Of a stretch of DNA of 64,000 nucleotides, positions 62,373 through 64,000 are shown in pieces. Location: NCBI GenBank assembly GCA_035578155.1, contig JAPWDM010000022.1, positions 2,729,076-2,793,075 on the forward strand, in the 5' to 3' direction. This stretch comes from Brachynemurus nebulosus. Lineage: Eukaryota; Arthropoda; Insecta; Neuroptera; Myrmeleontidae. Position numbers and translations under genes: made by a program. The notes beneath the pieces were generated by a model. The model had not been told where the DNA came from. It ran no database searches and worked only from the letters and a program-made list of their open reading frames with translations. Numbering within the stretch: the stretch's first letter is position 1; each line of letters opens with the position of its first letter.

Positions 62373-63561
62373 CGTGGGCTCTTGCTCTATTAGATGTATC
62401 AGGGTTAGACGATACAATTTGTTTTGTAATATCGTAAACTATTTTCATTTTGTCACTTAAAACCAAAGTGCTTACTTAGTAATTCATTTACATCTACGAT
62501 TTCATTATTTAAAATTTTAGATGAATACTAAAATACAAATTTTACTTGAAAACATAATTTTATACTTCGTACGTCCCGCATATCAGTGAAAAAATTAAAA
62601 TTTGAACGGTTAAAATCTAAAATATAGGTTATGTATGGGTATTTAGCAGGACTTGTAAAATTTTCAGTGTAATTTTAGCAGGATTTGAAAATTATGTTAT
62701 ATTTCAGTTGCAGATTTCTTTAGTAAGCAGTTAAAATTACAACAAAAAAATGTTAAGGGGCATATGCCTTGTTGCATTTAAAAATTAATGGCCCTAAAAA
62801 ATCAAAAAATTCGAAAAGTGCATTTAGTAGATTTTGATACTAGGCGACACATTTATCTACTACTGATGATCTATTTTTAGATAAACGGAAAAAATGTACT
62901 TAAATGCCTTATGTTTTATTCCGAAAACTTCGAAAAGCTCTAGCCACTGAAGAACCCCGACTTAATGTGTGTTACTGGCATCCATCTTCTTCCGATCTCC
63001 AAAACTTGACACAATTTTACACTAATAAAACAATAATGTTAACTCTTTGCGCTTATAAGACATGTCTACCATGACAGCCATTAGGTCAACCATATTTTAC
63101 ATTTAAGCATTAAAATCCGAGTCTATAGACAATAGATCGCGTTGAACCAATTTTGAAAATAACAAATCTAACAAAAAAAGCATTTAAAACATTTAATTCG
63201 AGCTTTGAGAAAAAAGGTTGCAAGTTTTTTTAAAAAAATGGGAATGTTAATCATGCGTTATGTCATGTGTTACATGTCTTACCAGCAAGTCGCGAAACAC
63301 GTTTTTTTTGGCTTGAGTGCAAATGGCTAAAATTCGATAATCTTAGGATAAAAGAAATCATATAAAAAGATATGAAACTCTTAAAAATCTTACTAATACT
63401 GCCAAGACTAACATAGTCTGTAGTATATCGACTACAGATACAATACTACTTATTTTGCTTTATTTTAACCAGAAAACCAGAAATTCGTAATTCGTATGAA
63501 TTCTGTGTTTGAAATACTATGACAATTTCAAATACTAACAAGTTCTTAAATAATTTTTCAG
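62373..63561. other. Intronic DNA before nidogen exon 2
   Basis: No repeat boundary or coding frame recognised. Confidence 0.5.
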
Positions 63562-64000
63562 GTCAACACAAATGGATTGTTATCATTTCAAACAGATATT
63601 CCAACATTTATTAACATACAATTTCCACTGGATTATCCGATCATAGCACCACTGTATACAAATATTGATACTCGTGCGTCTGGCTATGTTTCGTATAGGG
63701 AGACAAATGATTCTGGAATACTATTTCGAATGAATAAAAATATTCAAAATTTATTCAAAAATGCTTCAAATTTTCAAGCCACAAGTGTTTTTATTGCAAC
63801 ATGGTATGAAGTTGGTTATTACGCTAATGGAAATGATAAAGTGAATACGTTTCAAGTAGTTATTGGAAGTAATGGAACTGATTCTTATGTCGAATTCATC
63901 TATCCAGAAGGTAAAATACAATGGATTCAAGGACAAATCTCAGAATCTGGTTTACCGGATGCTAGAGCTCAAGCCGGATTCATTTCACATGATGGACGAA
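63562..64000 (+). CDS. Ndg: Nidogen exon 2 (NIDO domain), cut by window edge
   Basis: Exon after a TTTTTCAG acceptor, phase 0, open to the window end (146 codons plus one base). It encodes most of the extracellular NIDO domain: APLYTNIDTR, GYVSYRE, SVFIATWYEVGYY, VNTFQVVIGSNGTDSYVEF, YPEGKIQWIQG and ARAQAGFISHDGR. These islands occur in this order in nidogens, which identifies the gene despite its partial state. The rest (EGF, G2 beta-barrel, thyroglobulin and LDL-receptor YWTD modules in known nidogens) must lie beyond 64000. Confidence 0.92.

Larger units (their letters stand above)
42683..63561 (+). other. Nidogen intron 1, 20.9 kb, transposon-rich
   Basis: GT-AG, phase 0. The join reads KYDYVY directly into VNTNGLLSF, the expected nidogen sequence. 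The intron contains at least ten inverted-repeat elements, a copia gag fragment and a (TA)n array, each listed separately. I found no other nidogen exon inside it. Confidence 0.85.

Overview
The window is AT-rich, intron-rich animal DNA, most likely from an insect. It holds parts of two protein genes, both on the + strand, in a dense field of transposable elements and long (TA)n arrays. The insect assignment is inferred from gene content, very short introns beside very long ones, and the mix of piggyBac, hAT, Harbinger, Tc1/mariner and Helitron-like debris. Species or order cannot be fixed from the sequence alone.

Gene 1 (14781-24748) is the 3' part of a KIF26/VAB-8-type atypical kinesin. Five exons join in phase, all with GT-AG introns: 14781-14978, 21225-21443, 21506-24229, 24353-24493 and 24579-24748. 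They give 1,150 codons plus a stop, from the P-loop to the C-terminus. The N-terminal exons lie upstream of the window or were not found. If the 123-bp third intron is retained, a TAA at 24325-24327 ends the protein early with a different tail.

Gene 2 (42467 to beyond 64000) is the 5' part of nidogen/entactin. A signal-peptide exon is separated by a 20.9-kb intron from an exon encoding the NIDO domain, which runs off the right edge.

The rest is transposon-derived or unassigned. Elements with readable boundaries are: piggyBac-like (TTAA) at 5402-6275, 8593-9220 (with a transposase C-terminal cysteine-rich remnant), 13503-14594, 34213-35090 and 55211-56129; hAT-like (8-bp duplications) at 11817-12636, 19297-19986, 39098-39318, 47264-47667 and 56425-57937; Harbinger-like (TAA) at 41253-41708 and 53280-54046; TA-flanked mariner/pogo-like elements at 15130-15708, 28360-28619 and 44631-44932; a tRNA-derived SINE at about 40775-41026; Helitron-like debris with a 120-bp tandem repeat; and degenerate LINE, Ty3/gypsy and Ty1/copia fragments.

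The most striking structure is a roughly 7.3-kb element (31411-38756) with about 0.9-kb inverted repeats and an 8-bp duplication (TACAATAA). It encodes a transposon-type ORF, is inserted in a roughly 170-bp tandem repeat, and has itself been invaded by a piggyBac-like element, a gypsy fragment and LINE-type DNA. A second long-inverted-repeat element (60299-62372) is of unrecognised type. All boundaries, repeats and splice sites were read by eye; no alignment or database search was run.
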